This document shows positions 8,591 to 17,278 of a DNA stretch of 64,000 bases, in pieces; the first letter of the stretch is position 1; each line of letters opens with the position of its first letter. The DNA comes from Nocardia africana NBRC 100379 (GTDB lineage: Bacteria; Actinomycetota; Actinomycetes; Mycobacteriales; Mycobacteriaceae): positions 186,001-250,000 of the forward strand of contig NZ_BDAV01000006.1 in NCBI RefSeq assembly GCF_001612635.1. The letters are read 5' to 3'. A model generated the notes under the pieces. That model did not search any database. It was not told the origin of the DNA and saw only the letters and a list, made by a program, of their open reading frames with translations. A program made the translations under genes and the position numbers.

Positions 8591-8611
8591 TTCGATGCAT
8601 GAACGATGCGT
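8591..8611. promoter_or_regulatory. GATGC direct-repeat site A (putative LitR operator)
   Basis: TTCGATGCATGAACGATGCG contains two GATGC units exactly 11 bp apart. It lies 45 bases upstream of the secreted-protein start at 8546. CarH/LitR-type MerR proteins bind tandem repeats with 11-bp spacing, and the same pattern occurs at 8741-8759 and at 16168-16193. Confidence 0.5.
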
Positions 8612-8740
8612 TTTCCGCCTCGACGGACGGGCACCGCGGCGACGAGCCGTCGAGCCGACCCCACCTCGCACGAAGCGGCTTCGCCTTTCATCCGGGCCGC
8701 GTCGCGTGTCGCCGATCGAAACAGGCGAGTTCGTCGCAGA

Positions 8741-8759
8741 GTGCATCATTTACGCATCG
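8741..8759. promoter_or_regulatory. GATGC direct-repeat site B (putative LitR operator, crtE promoter)
   Basis: On the minus strand the site reads CGATGCGTAAATGATGCAC, two GATGC units 11 bp apart. It lies about 130 bases upstream of the crtE start. The whole 8547-8887 gap (341 bases) holds no gene and should carry both divergent promoters. Confidence 0.5.
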
Positions 8760-8887
8760 CTTGCGGTAGCCTGGGATCAGACGTCGAGGGAGGATCCCCG
8801 GAACGGCCCGGAATACGCGGTCGCGATCCCCGCCTCGGAAAGCCAGCCGGCACCCATATCGCTGCACCGCCGAACCGAGGAGTGGAC

Positions 8888-10015
8888 GTGAGCGTCACCA
8901 TCGACAATGCGCACCGATTGTGTTCCCCCGCAACAATTCTGGCCGATCACCCGATGAATACGGTGGACGGCGTCGCACGGTGGCGTACCGCGGTGCGGGA
9001 TCGAGTCCTGACCGAACTGGACGCATTCCTGCGCGAGAACCGGATCGGCGCCGTCCGAGGGATCGCGATCGACGACATCGCCCGCCGATACGTGGCAGGC
9101 GGCAAATGCCTGCGATCGACGTTCATGTACATCGGCTGGCTCTGCGGCGAGGCTCCCGACGCCGCCGCACTGCGGGCCGCCGCCGCGCTGGAACTGGTCC
9201 ATGCCTTCGCGATGATTCAGGACGATGTGATGGACGAGTCGGCGCTGCGCCGCGGCGCGCCCACCGGGCACGTCGCCTTCGCCGACGCACACCGGGACCG
9301 GCGAATGCCCGGCGACGCGGGTCGTTTCGGCGAGTCGGCGGCCGTGCTCGTCGGCGACATCTGCCTGGTCTGGGCGGACAAGATGCTGCGCGAGAGTGGA
9401 ATTCGCCCCGATTGCCTGTACCGCGTGGGGCCACGTTTCGACGAGATGCGCATCGAGCTGGCGGTGGGACAGTTCGGCGATCTGCTCAACGACGTCCGCA
9501 CGGAACCGGATTTCGAGCAGGTAGTGGCGCTGGCACGTGCGAAATCCGGCAACTACACCGTGCGCCGGCCACTCGAACTCGGCGCCGCGATGGCCGGATG
9601 CGACGAGTCGACCCTGTCGGCGCTGAGCCGGTACGGACGCGCCGTCGGGGAGGCATTCCAGATGCGCGACGACCTGCTGGGAGTATTCGGAACCCCCGAC
9701 GCCACAGGCAAGCCCGGTGACGGAGACCTGACTCAGCACAAGGCCACGACCGTCGTGATCGCCGCCCGGCAGCTCGCCGAACCCGCCGCGCGCCGCGAAC
9801 TCGACACATTGCTGTCCGCACCGGTCGTCGACGCCGACGCCACCGACAGACTGCGCGACCTGATCGCCGATTCCGGAGCGCCCGCCCGGATCGAGGCGAT
9901 GATCAGCGATCGCATCGGCGAGGCGCGGCGCACCACCGAGAGCGCGACCCTGCCCGAACCGATGCGCCGCGTGCTCGACGGCATGGGCCTCATCTGCGTC
10001 ACCCGCCACCCCTGA
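8888..10015 (+). CDS. crtE: Polyprenyl (geranylgeranyl) diphosphate synthase
   Basis: 375 residues from a GTG at 8888 (GAGGAG upstream). It is a trans-isoprenyl diphosphate synthase: the first aspartate-rich motif appears as FAMIQDDVMDESALRRG, with the substrate-binding arginines just after. The second is FQMRDDLLGVFG, a shortened form compared with the usual DDxxD. It condenses IPP with allylic diphosphates to make GGPP, the carotenoid precursor. It heads crtE-crtI-crtB, with gaps of 11 and 10 bases, so one operon is likely. The product length (C20) is inferred from context, not read from residues. Confidence 0.9.
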   Translation: MSVTIDNAHRLCSPATILADHPMNTVDGVARWRTAVRDRVLTELDAFLRENRIGAVRGIAIDDIARRYVAGGKCLRSTFMYIGWLCGEAPDAAALRAAAALELVHAFAMIQDDVMDESALRRGAPTGHVAFADAHRDRRMPGDAGRFGESAAVLVGDICLVWADKMLRESGIRPDCLYRVGPRFDEMRIELAVGQFGDLLNDVRTEPDFEQVVALARAKSGNYTVRRPLELGAAMAGCDESTLSALSRYGRAVGEAFQMRDDLLGVFGTPDATGKPGDGDLTQHKATTVVIAARQLAEPAARRELDTLLSAPVVDADATDRLRDLIADSGAPARIEAMISDRIGEARRTTESATLPEPMRRVLDGMGLICVTRHP

Positions 10016-10026
10016 GGAGGAACACC

Positions 10027-11565
10027 ATGCGCACGACCACTGGTCGCAGCGACCATATCGTCGTAGTCGGAGCGGGGCTGGCCGGACTGTCGGCGGCACT
10101 GCACCTGGCCGGCCGCGGCCGGAAAGTCACCGTGCTGGAACGTGATTCGGTCCCGGGTGGGCGCACCGGTCGCGTCGATGTCGACGGCTACCGCCTCGAC
10201 ACCGGCCCGACCGTGCTGACGATGCCACACCTGGTCGAGGAGACGTTCGCCGCGGTCGGCGAGCATATGGACGATCGCCTGTCGCTCGTACGGGTGGATC
10301 CGGCCTACCGGGCCCATTTCGCCGATGGGCGTCATCTCGAGGTCCACAGCGACGCCGATCGCATGGCCGCGGCGATCACCGAGTTCGCCGGGGCCGGCCA
10401 AGCGGCGGGTTACCGGCGACTGCGCGAGTGGCTGACCCGGCTCTACCGGACCGAGTTCGACTCGTTCATCGCGGCGAATTTCGATTCACCGCTGTCGGCG
10501 CTGCGTCCCTCGCTGGCCCGCCTGGCGGCGATGGGAGGATTCCGCCGTTGGAACCGCGCGGTCGCACAGCACATCGACGATCCGGATCTGCGACGCCTGT
10601 TCACCTTTCAATCCCTGTACGCCGGCGTCGCGCCCAGCCGGGCGATCGCGGCATACGCGGTGATCGCGTATATGGACACCATCGCCGGCGTCTGGTTCCC
10701 GCGTGGCGGGATGCGAGCGCTGCCCGACGCGCTCGCCGCGGCCGCACACGACGCCGGCGTCGAGATCCGCTACGACACCGCCGTGACGAGCCTGGATCGC
10801 ACCGGATCACGGATCCGCACGGTCGTCACCGCGACCGGCGAGCGCATCCCGTGCGATGCGGTCGTGCTCACCACCGAACTGTCCGACACCTACCGGCTGA
10901 CGGGCCGTTCCCCGCGCCGCCCGTTGCGCCCCACGGCGGCGCCGTCCGCGGTCGTACTGCACGTGGGCTGCGCGGCGATGCCCCGGGCGGGGCACCACCA
11001 TCTGCTCTTCGGCCGCGCGTGGGACGAAGCCTTCGACGACATCATCGCCCGCGGCAGCGTCATGACGGATCCGTCGCTGCTGGTCACCAGGCCCACCGCG
11101 GGCGACCCGAGCCTCGCCCCACCCGGACGCGACCTGCTCTACATCCTCGCTCCGGCACCGAATCTCGTTCGAGGACCCATCAATTGGGACCGCTTCGGCC
11201 CCGCCTACGCCGAGGAGATTCTGACCACCGTCCGGGATCGCCTGCCGATCCCGCTGACCGATCCCCGGTTGCTCCACCTCACCACACCCGCGGACTGGGC
11301 CCGGCGCGGCATGCTGGCCGGCAGCCCGTTCGCGTTGGCGCACACCGTCACTCAGACCGGCCCCTTCCGCCCGGCCAATATGATCCGCGGGCTCGAGAAC
11401 GTGGTGCTGGCGGGCGGCAGCACCGTTCCCGGTGTGGGCATACCCCCCGTGCTCATCTCCGGCCGGCTCGCCGCGGATCGCGTCACCGGGCCGGTGCCCT
11501 CTGCACGGCCCGCACGCCGGCACGTGCCCGCCCTCGCCACACCGTCCGCCGCCGGCATCCGCTGA
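10027..11565 (+). CDS. crtI: Phytoene desaturase
   Basis: 512 residues. The N-terminal FAD-binding dinucleotide motif is HIVVVGAGLAGLSAALHL, followed by LERDSVPGGRTGR, the usual CrtI signature. The C-terminal carotenoid-desaturase pattern is ENVVLAGGSTVPGVGIPPVL. CrtI introduces double bases into phytoene to give neurosporene/lycopene-type products at the membrane. A good ribosome site (GAGGAGG) lies 7 bases before the ATG. No lycopene cyclase (crtY) or beta-ring gene lies in the window, so the end product here is probably acyclic unless these genes are elsewhere. Confidence 0.95.
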   Translation: MRTTTGRSDHIVVVGAGLAGLSAALHLAGRGRKVTVLERDSVPGGRTGRVDVDGYRLDTGPTVLTMPHLVEETFAAVGEHMDDRLSLVRVDPAYRAHFADGRHLEVHSDADRMAAAITEFAGAGQAAGYRRLREWLTRLYRTEFDSFIAANFDSPLSALRPSLARLAAMGGFRRWNRAVAQHIDDPDLRRLFTFQSLYAGVAPSRAIAAYAVIAYMDTIAGVWFPRGGMRALPDALAAAAHDAGVEIRYDTAVTSLDRTGSRIRTVVTATGERIPCDAVVLTTELSDTYRLTGRSPRRPLRPTAAPSAVVLHVGCAAMPRAGHHHLLFGRAWDEAFDDIIARGSVMTDPSLLVTRPTAGDPSLAPPGRDLLYILAPAPNLVRGPINWDRFGPAYAEEILTTVRDRLPIPLTDPRLLHLTTPADWARRGMLAGSPFALAHTVTQTGPFRPANMIRGLENVVLAGGSTVPGVGIPPVLISGRLAADRVTGPVPSARPARRHVPALATPSAAGIR

Positions 11566-11575
11566 TCGGAAACTT

Positions 11576-12565
11576 ATGTCCCCCATCGCCTTCCTCGACA
11601 ACGGCCGCACCGATACCCGCCTGCAGCGGTCCTATCGCGCCTGCCGGACGCTCAACGCCCGCCACGGCACAACGTTCTTCCTCGCCACCCGGTTACTGTC
11701 CCCCGACCAGCGTCCGGCGATTCACGCGCTCTACGGATTCGCCCGCCGGGCCGACGACATCCTCGACGATATCGATCCGAGCCGTCCGGTCACCGAGCGA
11801 GCGGCACGACTGGACGCGCTGGCCACACAGTTCACCACCGAGGACGCCGATGCCGACGCCGTGCTCCCGGCCGTACTGCACACCGCACACTCCTACCGCA
11901 TCGCTCCGGCACTGTTCGACTCGTTCCTGGAGTCGATGCGCATGGATCTCACCGTCACCGACTATCCGGATCGGCGCGCGCTGGACCGCTACGTCTACGG
12001 TTCCGCCGAAGTCATCGGATTACAGGTACTACCGGTGCTGGGCACCGTATGCCCGGCGGACGAAGCCGCCCCCTACGCCGCCGCGCTCGGAAAAGCCTTC
12101 CAGCTCACCAACTTTCTGCGCGACGTGGATGAGGACCTGGTCCGGGACCGGGTGTATCTGCCGGCGGACGAACTGGCCGCACACGGCGTCGACCGAGGTC
12201 TGCTGCTGTGGTGCCAGGCGCACCGCCGCACCGACCCTCGGGTCCGCCGCGCTCTCGTCGCCCAGCATGCTTACACCCGCGACGTGTACACCTACGCCCG
12301 CGCCGGTATCGCCCTGCTCGCGCCACGCTCGCGGCCCTGCGTCACCACCGCGCTCACCCTCTATTCGGAAATCCTGGATCGCATCGAAAGCCTGGATTTC
12401 GACATCTTCGTTCATCGCGCCCGGGTCGGTATTCCCCGGCGTGCCGCGGTGGGGAGCCGTGGTCTCGCTCGCGCACTCTGGTCTCGGCGGGCGTATCCGA
12501 ACGCTGGGAAGCCGGTCGCAGCTAGGAAACCCGCTGAGCCGCAGCCTCTTCGGCAGCTCCGGTGA
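11576..12565 (+). CDS. crtB: Phytoene synthase
   Basis: 329 residues, squalene/phytoene synthase family. The two aspartate-rich substrate-Mg2+ motifs are clear: ARRADDILDDID near residue 60 and LRDVDEDLVRDRVYLP near 185. It joins two GGPP molecules head to head. The start is the ATG at 11576, 10 bases after crtI. The last 45 residues are basic, and their DNA overlaps the 3' end of the convergent SDR gene by 44 bases, so the C-terminus may be an extension of the ancestral protein. Confidence 0.93.
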   Translation: MSPIAFLDNGRTDTRLQRSYRACRTLNARHGTTFFLATRLLSPDQRPAIHALYGFARRADDILDDIDPSRPVTERAARLDALATQFTTEDADADAVLPAVLHTAHSYRIAPALFDSFLESMRMDLTVTDYPDRRALDRYVYGSAEVIGLQVLPVLGTVCPADEAAPYAAALGKAFQLTNFLRDVDEDLVRDRVYLPADELAAHGVDRGLLLWCQAHRRTDPRVRRALVAQHAYTRDVYTYARAGIALLAPRSRPCVTTALTLYSEILDRIESLDFDIFVHRARVGIPRRAAVGSRGLARALWSRRAYPNAGKPVAARKPAEPQPLRQLR

Positions 12566-13994
12566 TGTTGCGGGTCATCCCGCCGAAGATGAGCGCATGG
12601 AAGGGAGCGATGGCCTTCCAGTACAGGTGACCGGCCAGACCGTGCGGGTCGAATACGGCGCGCTGCCGATAGACCGTGCCCCGCGCATTCTTCTCCACGC
12701 TCAACTCCAGCCACGCCCTGCCCGGCACCCGCATCTCCGCGCGCAACACCAGGCTGTGTGGCCGGTCGATGCGTTCCACTCGCCACCAGTCCAGCGCCTC
12801 GCCGGCGTGCAGCCGATGCGGATCCCGTCTGCCCCGCCGCAGTCCGGCGCCGCCCGCCAGCCGATCGATCCAGCCGCGCAACGACCACGCCAGCGGAAAC
12901 GAATACCAGCCGTATTCGCCGCCGATGGATTCGATCACCGACCACAGCGTCGCCGGATCGGCCCGGGTGTGGCGTTCTCGCACATCGACATAGAGGGAAC
13001 CGCCCGACCACGCGGGATCGGTGGGTAGCGGTGACGACGGTTCGCGGCCGAGCTGATCGGCATCCGACCAGCGAGTGGGGACGTCGAGGTCGCGGATGCG
13101 CCGCAACGCCAATTCGACCGCGGTGCGGTAGTCGATCAATCCGCGCGCCGGATCGGGTATGTGCTCGGCGATCGCGTGATCTTCGCAGACCACGTCGTTG
13201 ACCAGCGATTCCATCAGCGGCACCGCGATCGCCCTGGGCACCGGGGTGACCAGATTGACCCATTGCGCCGAGAGCCACGGCGTGAGAACCGGGACCGGGA
13301 CGATCACGCGCCGCGGCAGCCGCGCCACTTCCGCGTAATCACGCATCATCCGCTCGTAGGTGAGCACATCCGGGCCGCCGATATCGAAGGCGCCGCGCAC
13401 CTCCGGCGGTAGTTCGGCCGCCCGCGTCAGGTAGTACAGCACGTCGCGCACCGCGATCGGCTGGATGCGGTTGCGCACCCAACGCGGCGTGACCATCACC
13501 GGCAGCCGTTCGGTGAGATACCGCAGCATTTCGAAACTGGCCGAACCGGATCCGATGATCACCGCCGCCTGCATCGCTATCGCCGGAACCGCTCCCGCGA
13601 GCAGGATCCGCCCGACCTCGGCACGGGAGGACAGGTGCCGCGACAGGCGCTGGCCGGGCGGGACGATGCCGCCCAGGTACACGATCCGGCGGACCCCCGC
13701 CCGGGCCGCCTCCTCCGCCACCAGTGTTGCCGCGCGTCGGTCGACATCGTCGAAATCCGTTCGCGTCAGCGAATGCACCAGGTAGTAGAGCACATCGGCC
13801 TCGGCGCAGGACGCGGCCACATCCTCGGCGCGGAGCACATCACCGCGCAGGACCTCCACGCTCTCGCGCCAGGCCGCGTCGTCCAGTTTGGCCGGTGTGC
13901 GGGCCAGCACCCGCACCTCGTGCCCCGCGGCCAGTAGCTCGGGCACCAGCCGGCCACCGATGTAGCCGGTCGCACCGAACACCACACATCGCAT
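12522..13994 (-). CDS. NAD(P)-binding SDR fused to a DUF2867/SRPBCC-type domain
   Basis: 490 residues. The N-terminus is an extended/atypical SDR with MRCVVFGATGYIGGRLVP as the nucleotide-binding turn and LVHSLTRTDF and IVYLGGIVPP downstream. From about residue 330 there is a second domain with DVRERHTRADPATLWSVIESIGG and WYWK-like aromatics, matching the DUF2867 part usually fused to such SDRs. Proteins of this type are often found next to carotenoid and photolyase genes in actinobacteria. The reaction is unknown. It lies 24 bases after the photolyase gene on the same strand. Confidence 0.85.
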   Translation of the reverse strand: MRCVVFGATGYIGGRLVPELLAAGHEVRVLARTPAKLDDAAWRESVEVLRGDVLRAEDVAASCAEADVLYYLVHSLTRTDFDDVDRRAATLVAEEAARAGVRRIVYLGGIVPPGQRLSRHLSSRAEVGRILLAGAVPAIAMQAAVIIGSGSASFEMLRYLTERLPVMVTPRWVRNRIQPIAVRDVLYYLTRAAELPPEVRGAFDIGGPDVLTYERMMRDYAEVARLPRRVIVPVPVLTPWLSAQWVNLVTPVPRAIAVPLMESLVNDVVCEDHAIAEHIPDPARGLIDYRTAVELALRRIRDLDVPTRWSDADQLGREPSSPLPTDPAWSGGSLYVDVRERHTRADPATLWSVIESIGGEYGWYSFPLAWSLRGWIDRLAGGAGLRRGRRDPHRLHAGEALDWWRVERIDRPHSLVLRAEMRVPGRAWLELSVEKNARGTVYRQRAVFDPHGLAGHLYWKAIAPFHALIFGGMTRNITGAAEEAAAQRVS

Positions 13995-14018
13995 ACCGTC
14001 TCCTGATCACCGAATCGA

Positions 14019-15341
14019 CTACATGCCGGGCACTTCCACGATCGGCGCCGGATAGGTCGCATCATCGACGTCCTCGCGCCACGGCCGGTGTATCGCCGCA
14101 CCGGACAGGTGGGCGAGTTCGGGCAACCAGCGCCGGACGTACGCACCCTCGGGGTCGAAACGGTTCGCCTGCCGCAGGGGATTGAGGGTGCGATTCGGGC
14201 GGGTGTCGGTTCCGGTGCCCGCGACCCACTGCCAGTTCATCTGGTTGTTCGCCACATCCCCGTCGACCAGCCAGAACCGGAAATGGGCCGCACCGATCCG
14301 CCAATCCAACCGCAGCGTTTTGGCCAGGAACGACGCGGTGATCAGCCGCGCGCGCCCCGGCATCCACCCTTCGTCACGCAGTTGGCGCATCGGCGCGTCG
14401 ACGATCGGGAACCCGGTGCGGCCATGCGACCACGCCTCGAACGCCTGCTCGTCCTCGCGGACCTCGACCGGCCCCGAGCGGTAGTCGGACCACGCCGCCG
14501 CGGGCCGGGCCGCCAGCACCTGATGATGAAAGTCGCGCCAGGCCAATTGCCGGGCGAAACTGTGCGCCCCCGGGTCCGACAGGTCCAGGCGCGACACCAC
14601 CTCCGCGGCCGACAGGCATCCGAAATGCAGGTACGGCGACAGATGTGAGGTGGCGTCGGCGGCGAGCTCGTCGTTGGCCTCCGCATAGGCGGTGACCGGA
14701 TCGGAGAGCCAGCGGCGCAACATCTTTCGCCCCGTCGTCTCGCCGCCGACGCGCAGGTTCGAGGAAGCCCGCGTGGTGCGGAGCTTCTCCAGGCCGGGTT
14801 GCTTTCCGTCCAGCGGCGGCACGGTGAGATCTGTGGGCGGTGGCAGAGGACGCCGGTGACGAGCGGTTTCCCACCGCCGGAAGTACGGCGTGAACACCGC
14901 GAAATGATCGCGACCGGTGCTCGGCTCGATCGCCTCGAGGTCCACGCTGGTCACCGTCGCCGCGTGCGTCTGCACCCGGCAACCGCGAGATTCGAGCCTG
15001 TCGCGCAGGGCCGATTCGCGTCGCTTGCCGTAGTGGCTGACCTCGGCCGCGAGATGCACCGACTCCGCCTGCGATTGGGCGACGATCCGCTCCACCTCGT
15101 CGACGACCTTGCCGCGCCGCAGCACGAGATGCGCACCGCGCGACCGCAATTCGCCGTCGAGCTCGTCCAGCGCGGCGGCGAGGAATCGCACCCGGTTGGG
15201 CGCTGCCTCCGAGCCGGTGACCAATGATTCGTCGAGGACGAACAGTGGGACCACGGCATCACCGGCTCGCTGCGCCGCGGTCAGCATCGGATTGTCGTGC
15301 ACCCGCAGGTCACGGGTGAACAAAGCTATCGCCACACCCAT
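14019..15341 (-). CDS. phrB: Deoxyribodipyrimidine photolyase
   Basis: 440 residues. The N-terminal photolyase domain starts ALFTRDLRVHDNPML. The FAD-binding domain carries LAWRDFHHQVLA, AFEAWSHGRTGFPIVDAPMRQL and the strongly conserved NQMNWQWVAGTGTD stretch. It repairs UV-induced cyclobutane pyrimidine dimers using blue light. Its place between a carotenoid operon and a LitR-type photoregulator matches the light-induced lit/crt/phr loci known from Streptomyces and relatives. Confidence 0.95.
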   Translation of the reverse strand: MGVAIALFTRDLRVHDNPMLTAAQRAGDAVVPLFVLDESLVTGSEAAPNRVRFLAAALDELDGELRSRGAHLVLRRGKVVDEVERIVAQSQAESVHLAAEVSHYGKRRESALRDRLESRGCRVQTHAATVTSVDLEAIEPSTGRDHFAVFTPYFRRWETARHRRPLPPPTDLTVPPLDGKQPGLEKLRTTRASSNLRVGGETTGRKMLRRWLSDPVTAYAEANDELAADATSHLSPYLHFGCLSAAEVVSRLDLSDPGAHSFARQLAWRDFHHQVLAARPAAAWSDYRSGPVEVREDEQAFEAWSHGRTGFPIVDAPMRQLRDEGWMPGRARLITASFLAKTLRLDWRIGAAHFRFWLVDGDVANNQMNWQWVAGTGTDTRPNRTLNPLRQANRFDPEGAYVRRWLPELAHLSGAAIHRPWREDVDDATYPAPIVEVPGM

Positions 15342-15399
15342 CGCTACTCACCTCCACTCACCGGACTTGCCATGGCTGGGCCGTCGCATCGAGCCGGGC

Positions 15400-16110
15400 T
15401 CACAGCCGGCACAGCGGGGTGATGTCGCCTCGCCCACCGGTCACCGGCGAGGTCAGGTACAGGCACGGCTGCTCGCCGGCGGCGACGATCGCCGCGACAA
15501 CCTGGCTCCACTGGTCCGCATCGAGTGCGGGCGTGCGGGACAGGACGAATCCGGAGATCCGGTAGGGGTCGGTGACGAGAGCCCAGGAGTAGTCCGGCCC
15601 GAGTGCGGTCACGATGTAGTTGGGCGGGCCGTCCAGGCTTTCCTGCGTCGGCACCCCGGGGAACGCCACACGCAATTGCGCGTGGGTCACCGGATCGACC
15701 ACGCGCGCCGCACCCTGGATCTCGTTGCCCGCGCCCGACCACGTGGTGCACGAATTATGAACCGAGATATCACCGTTCGGCAGTGCCGCGTACTCGGCGC
15801 GCGTATCGCGGGCGCACACGAGATTGAAGAACTGCGGAACCGCGGCGAGCTGATACCACGTTCCGACGTAACGGTTCAGATCGAGCGAGGCGACGGGAGC
15901 CGGTGCCGCTGCGGGCATCGGACTCGCCCCGGCCGGCGCCGCGACGCAAGCGACGACGACCGTCGCCAGGACGGCGACACCGGCCGGCCGAGCCGGGCGC
16001 ATCGCTGCCGCAGCGAATAGGATCAGCCGACGGGCACCACCGACCAGCAATCTCGCCACCTTCCCGCCGAGTCCGCCGGGTCGATCTACCTGCGAGTGAT
16101 GTTCGAGCAC
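15400..16110 (-). CDS. Exported lipocalin-family protein
   Basis: 236 residues from a GTG at 16110, chosen because GAGGAG lies 6 bases upstream. A long basic/hydrophobic N-terminus (to AGVAVLATVVVACVAAPAGA, about residues 42-62) should act as a signal peptide or anchor. The lipocalin signature follows: DLNRYVGTWYQLAAVPQFF (the GxW motif), then strands ending at GDITPLCRL. Lipocalins bind small hydrophobic ligands. In light-responsive actinobacterial loci such proteins sit next to litR. It is divergent from the regulator gene, sharing a 187-bp promoter region. Confidence 0.85.
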   Translation of the reverse strand: MLEHHSQVDRPGGLGGKVARLLVGGARRLILFAAAAMRPARPAGVAVLATVVVACVAAPAGASPMPAAAPAPVASLDLNRYVGTWYQLAAVPQFFNLVCARDTRAEYAALPNGDISVHNSCTTWSGAGNEIQGAARVVDPVTHAQLRVAFPGVPTQESLDGPPNYIVTALGPDYSWALVTDPYRISGFVLSRTPALDADQWSQVVAAIVAAGEQPCLYLTSPVTGGRGDITPLCRL

Positions 16111-16167
16111 CTGCGACTCCTCGGTTCGATGAGCATGGGTTCGACGACACAGCCGATCCTACAGCAA

Positions 16168-16193
16168 ATCGATGCATGATCGATGCATAATGG
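16168..16193. promoter_or_regulatory. GATGC direct-repeat site C between lipocalin and litR
   Basis: CGATGCATGATCGATGCAT contains two perfect GATGCAT units 11 bp apart; CATAAT at its right end could be a -10 box for litR. It is the best copy of the repeat also found at 8591 and 8741. Confidence 0.6.
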
Positions 16194-16297
16194 ACGTGTC
16201 GCACTTCCGCCCGACCCCTCGTCCACTACCGCCGTCCCGAACCGCGCGGGTGCCGCAACACTGTGACCTTGCGGCGCCCATGCCCGCGAAAGGCAGA

Positions 16298-17188
16298 ATG
16301 ATCGCCATGCCCGATGCATCGCCCCCCGACAACGACGCGACCGGATTCTCGGTACGTACCGTCGCGGAGCGCATCGGCATTCCCACCGCGACGCTGCGCA
16401 GCTGGAATCAGCGCTACGGCATCGGCCCGTCCCAGCATCGGCGCGGTCGCCACCGCCTGTACTCCGAGGCCGATATCGCCCGGCTCGAGCGCATGGTCGT
16501 GCTCGTCCGGGGCGGCTCGAGTCCGGCCCGCGCGGCCGAGTCCGTGCGCGGACCACTTCCGATCGCCGGAGACCACGCCTCACTCCTCGAGGCCGCCTTC
16601 GCCTCCGACCCCACCACCCTGCAGTCGTTGCTACTCGCCCACATCCGCGCGTTCGGCGTGGTGGACACGTGGGACCGGCTGTGCCGCCCGGCCTTCGCCG
16701 AAATCGTCCAGCGGCAAGGGGCGGGCATCGGATGCATCGATGTCGAACACCTGCTGTCCTGGTGCATTACGGCCGCACTGCACCGCGCGGTCCCGCCACC
16801 GGCGGACGCGTCGGCAGCCCCGGTACTGCTCGCCTGCACCAGCGGCGAAGCACACTCCCTGCCGCTCGAAGTCCTGCGCGCCGCACTCGCCGAGCTCGAC
16901 GTCCCGGCCCATATGCTCGGCCCCAACGTCCCCACCTCAGCCCTCGGTGACGCCCTCGATCGCAGCGCGTCGGGCTGGGTGGCAGTGCTGTGGTCACAGC
17001 AGGAATCGACCGCCCTCCTCTCGGCCGTGCGCACCTGCGCCGAGCGCGGCACCCGCGTCCTGCTGGCGGGTCCCGGCTGGCAGGACGTACCCGCCCCGGA
17101 CACCGCCGACATCGTCGACGACCTCCAGTCCGCACTGAGCGAGCTGACCGACGCCCACCCCGCCGAGGCGTCGCCTCGACGGGGCTGA
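16298..17188 (+). CDS. litR: MerR-type regulator with B12-binding domain (LitR/CarH-like)
   Basis: 296 residues. A MerR helix-turn-helix at 17-80 (VRTVAERIGIPTATLRSWNQRYG, then RGRHRLYSEADI) is followed by the four-helix plus Rossmann cobalamin-binding pair. E150-H151 (IDVEHLLSW) and H186 (SGEAHSLPL, the lower cobalt ligand in CarH) are present, but the tryptophan that caps adenosyl-B12 (pattern W, nine residues, EH) is replaced by Q140. CarH/LitR repress carotenoid genes in the dark and release DNA in light. Divergent from the lipocalin gene. The start at 16298 has AAAGG upstream; the frame stays open upstream to 16172. Confidence 0.88.
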   Translation: MIAMPDASPPDNDATGFSVRTVAERIGIPTATLRSWNQRYGIGPSQHRRGRHRLYSEADIARLERMVVLVRGGSSPARAAESVRGPLPIAGDHASLLEAAFASDPTTLQSLLLAHIRAFGVVDTWDRLCRPAFAEIVQRQGAGIGCIDVEHLLSWCITAALHRAVPPPADASAAPVLLACTSGEAHSLPLEVLRAALAELDVPAHMLGPNVPTSALGDALDRSASGWVAVLWSQQESTALLSAVRTCAERGTRVLLAGPGWQDVPAPDTADIVDDLQSALSELTDAHPAEASPRRG

Positions 17189-17278
17189 TCGGCGCTGCGG
17201 AACCGCCGGCTCGTCACCACCGGGCCGGAGCGCACACCGCACTCGAGAACGGCGACACCGGACGGGCGGTACAAACGA

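Noticed and set aside
12616..13994. Long plus- and minus-strand frames overlapping most annotated genes
   Set aside because: In this GC-rich DNA, antisense and shifted frames stay open by codon bias. They are rich in Arg/Pro/Ala and show no family motifs.
16733..16755. Further GATGC repeats inside litR
   Set aside because: GGATGCATCGATG lies within coding sequence and lacks the 11-bp period of the three intergenic sites.
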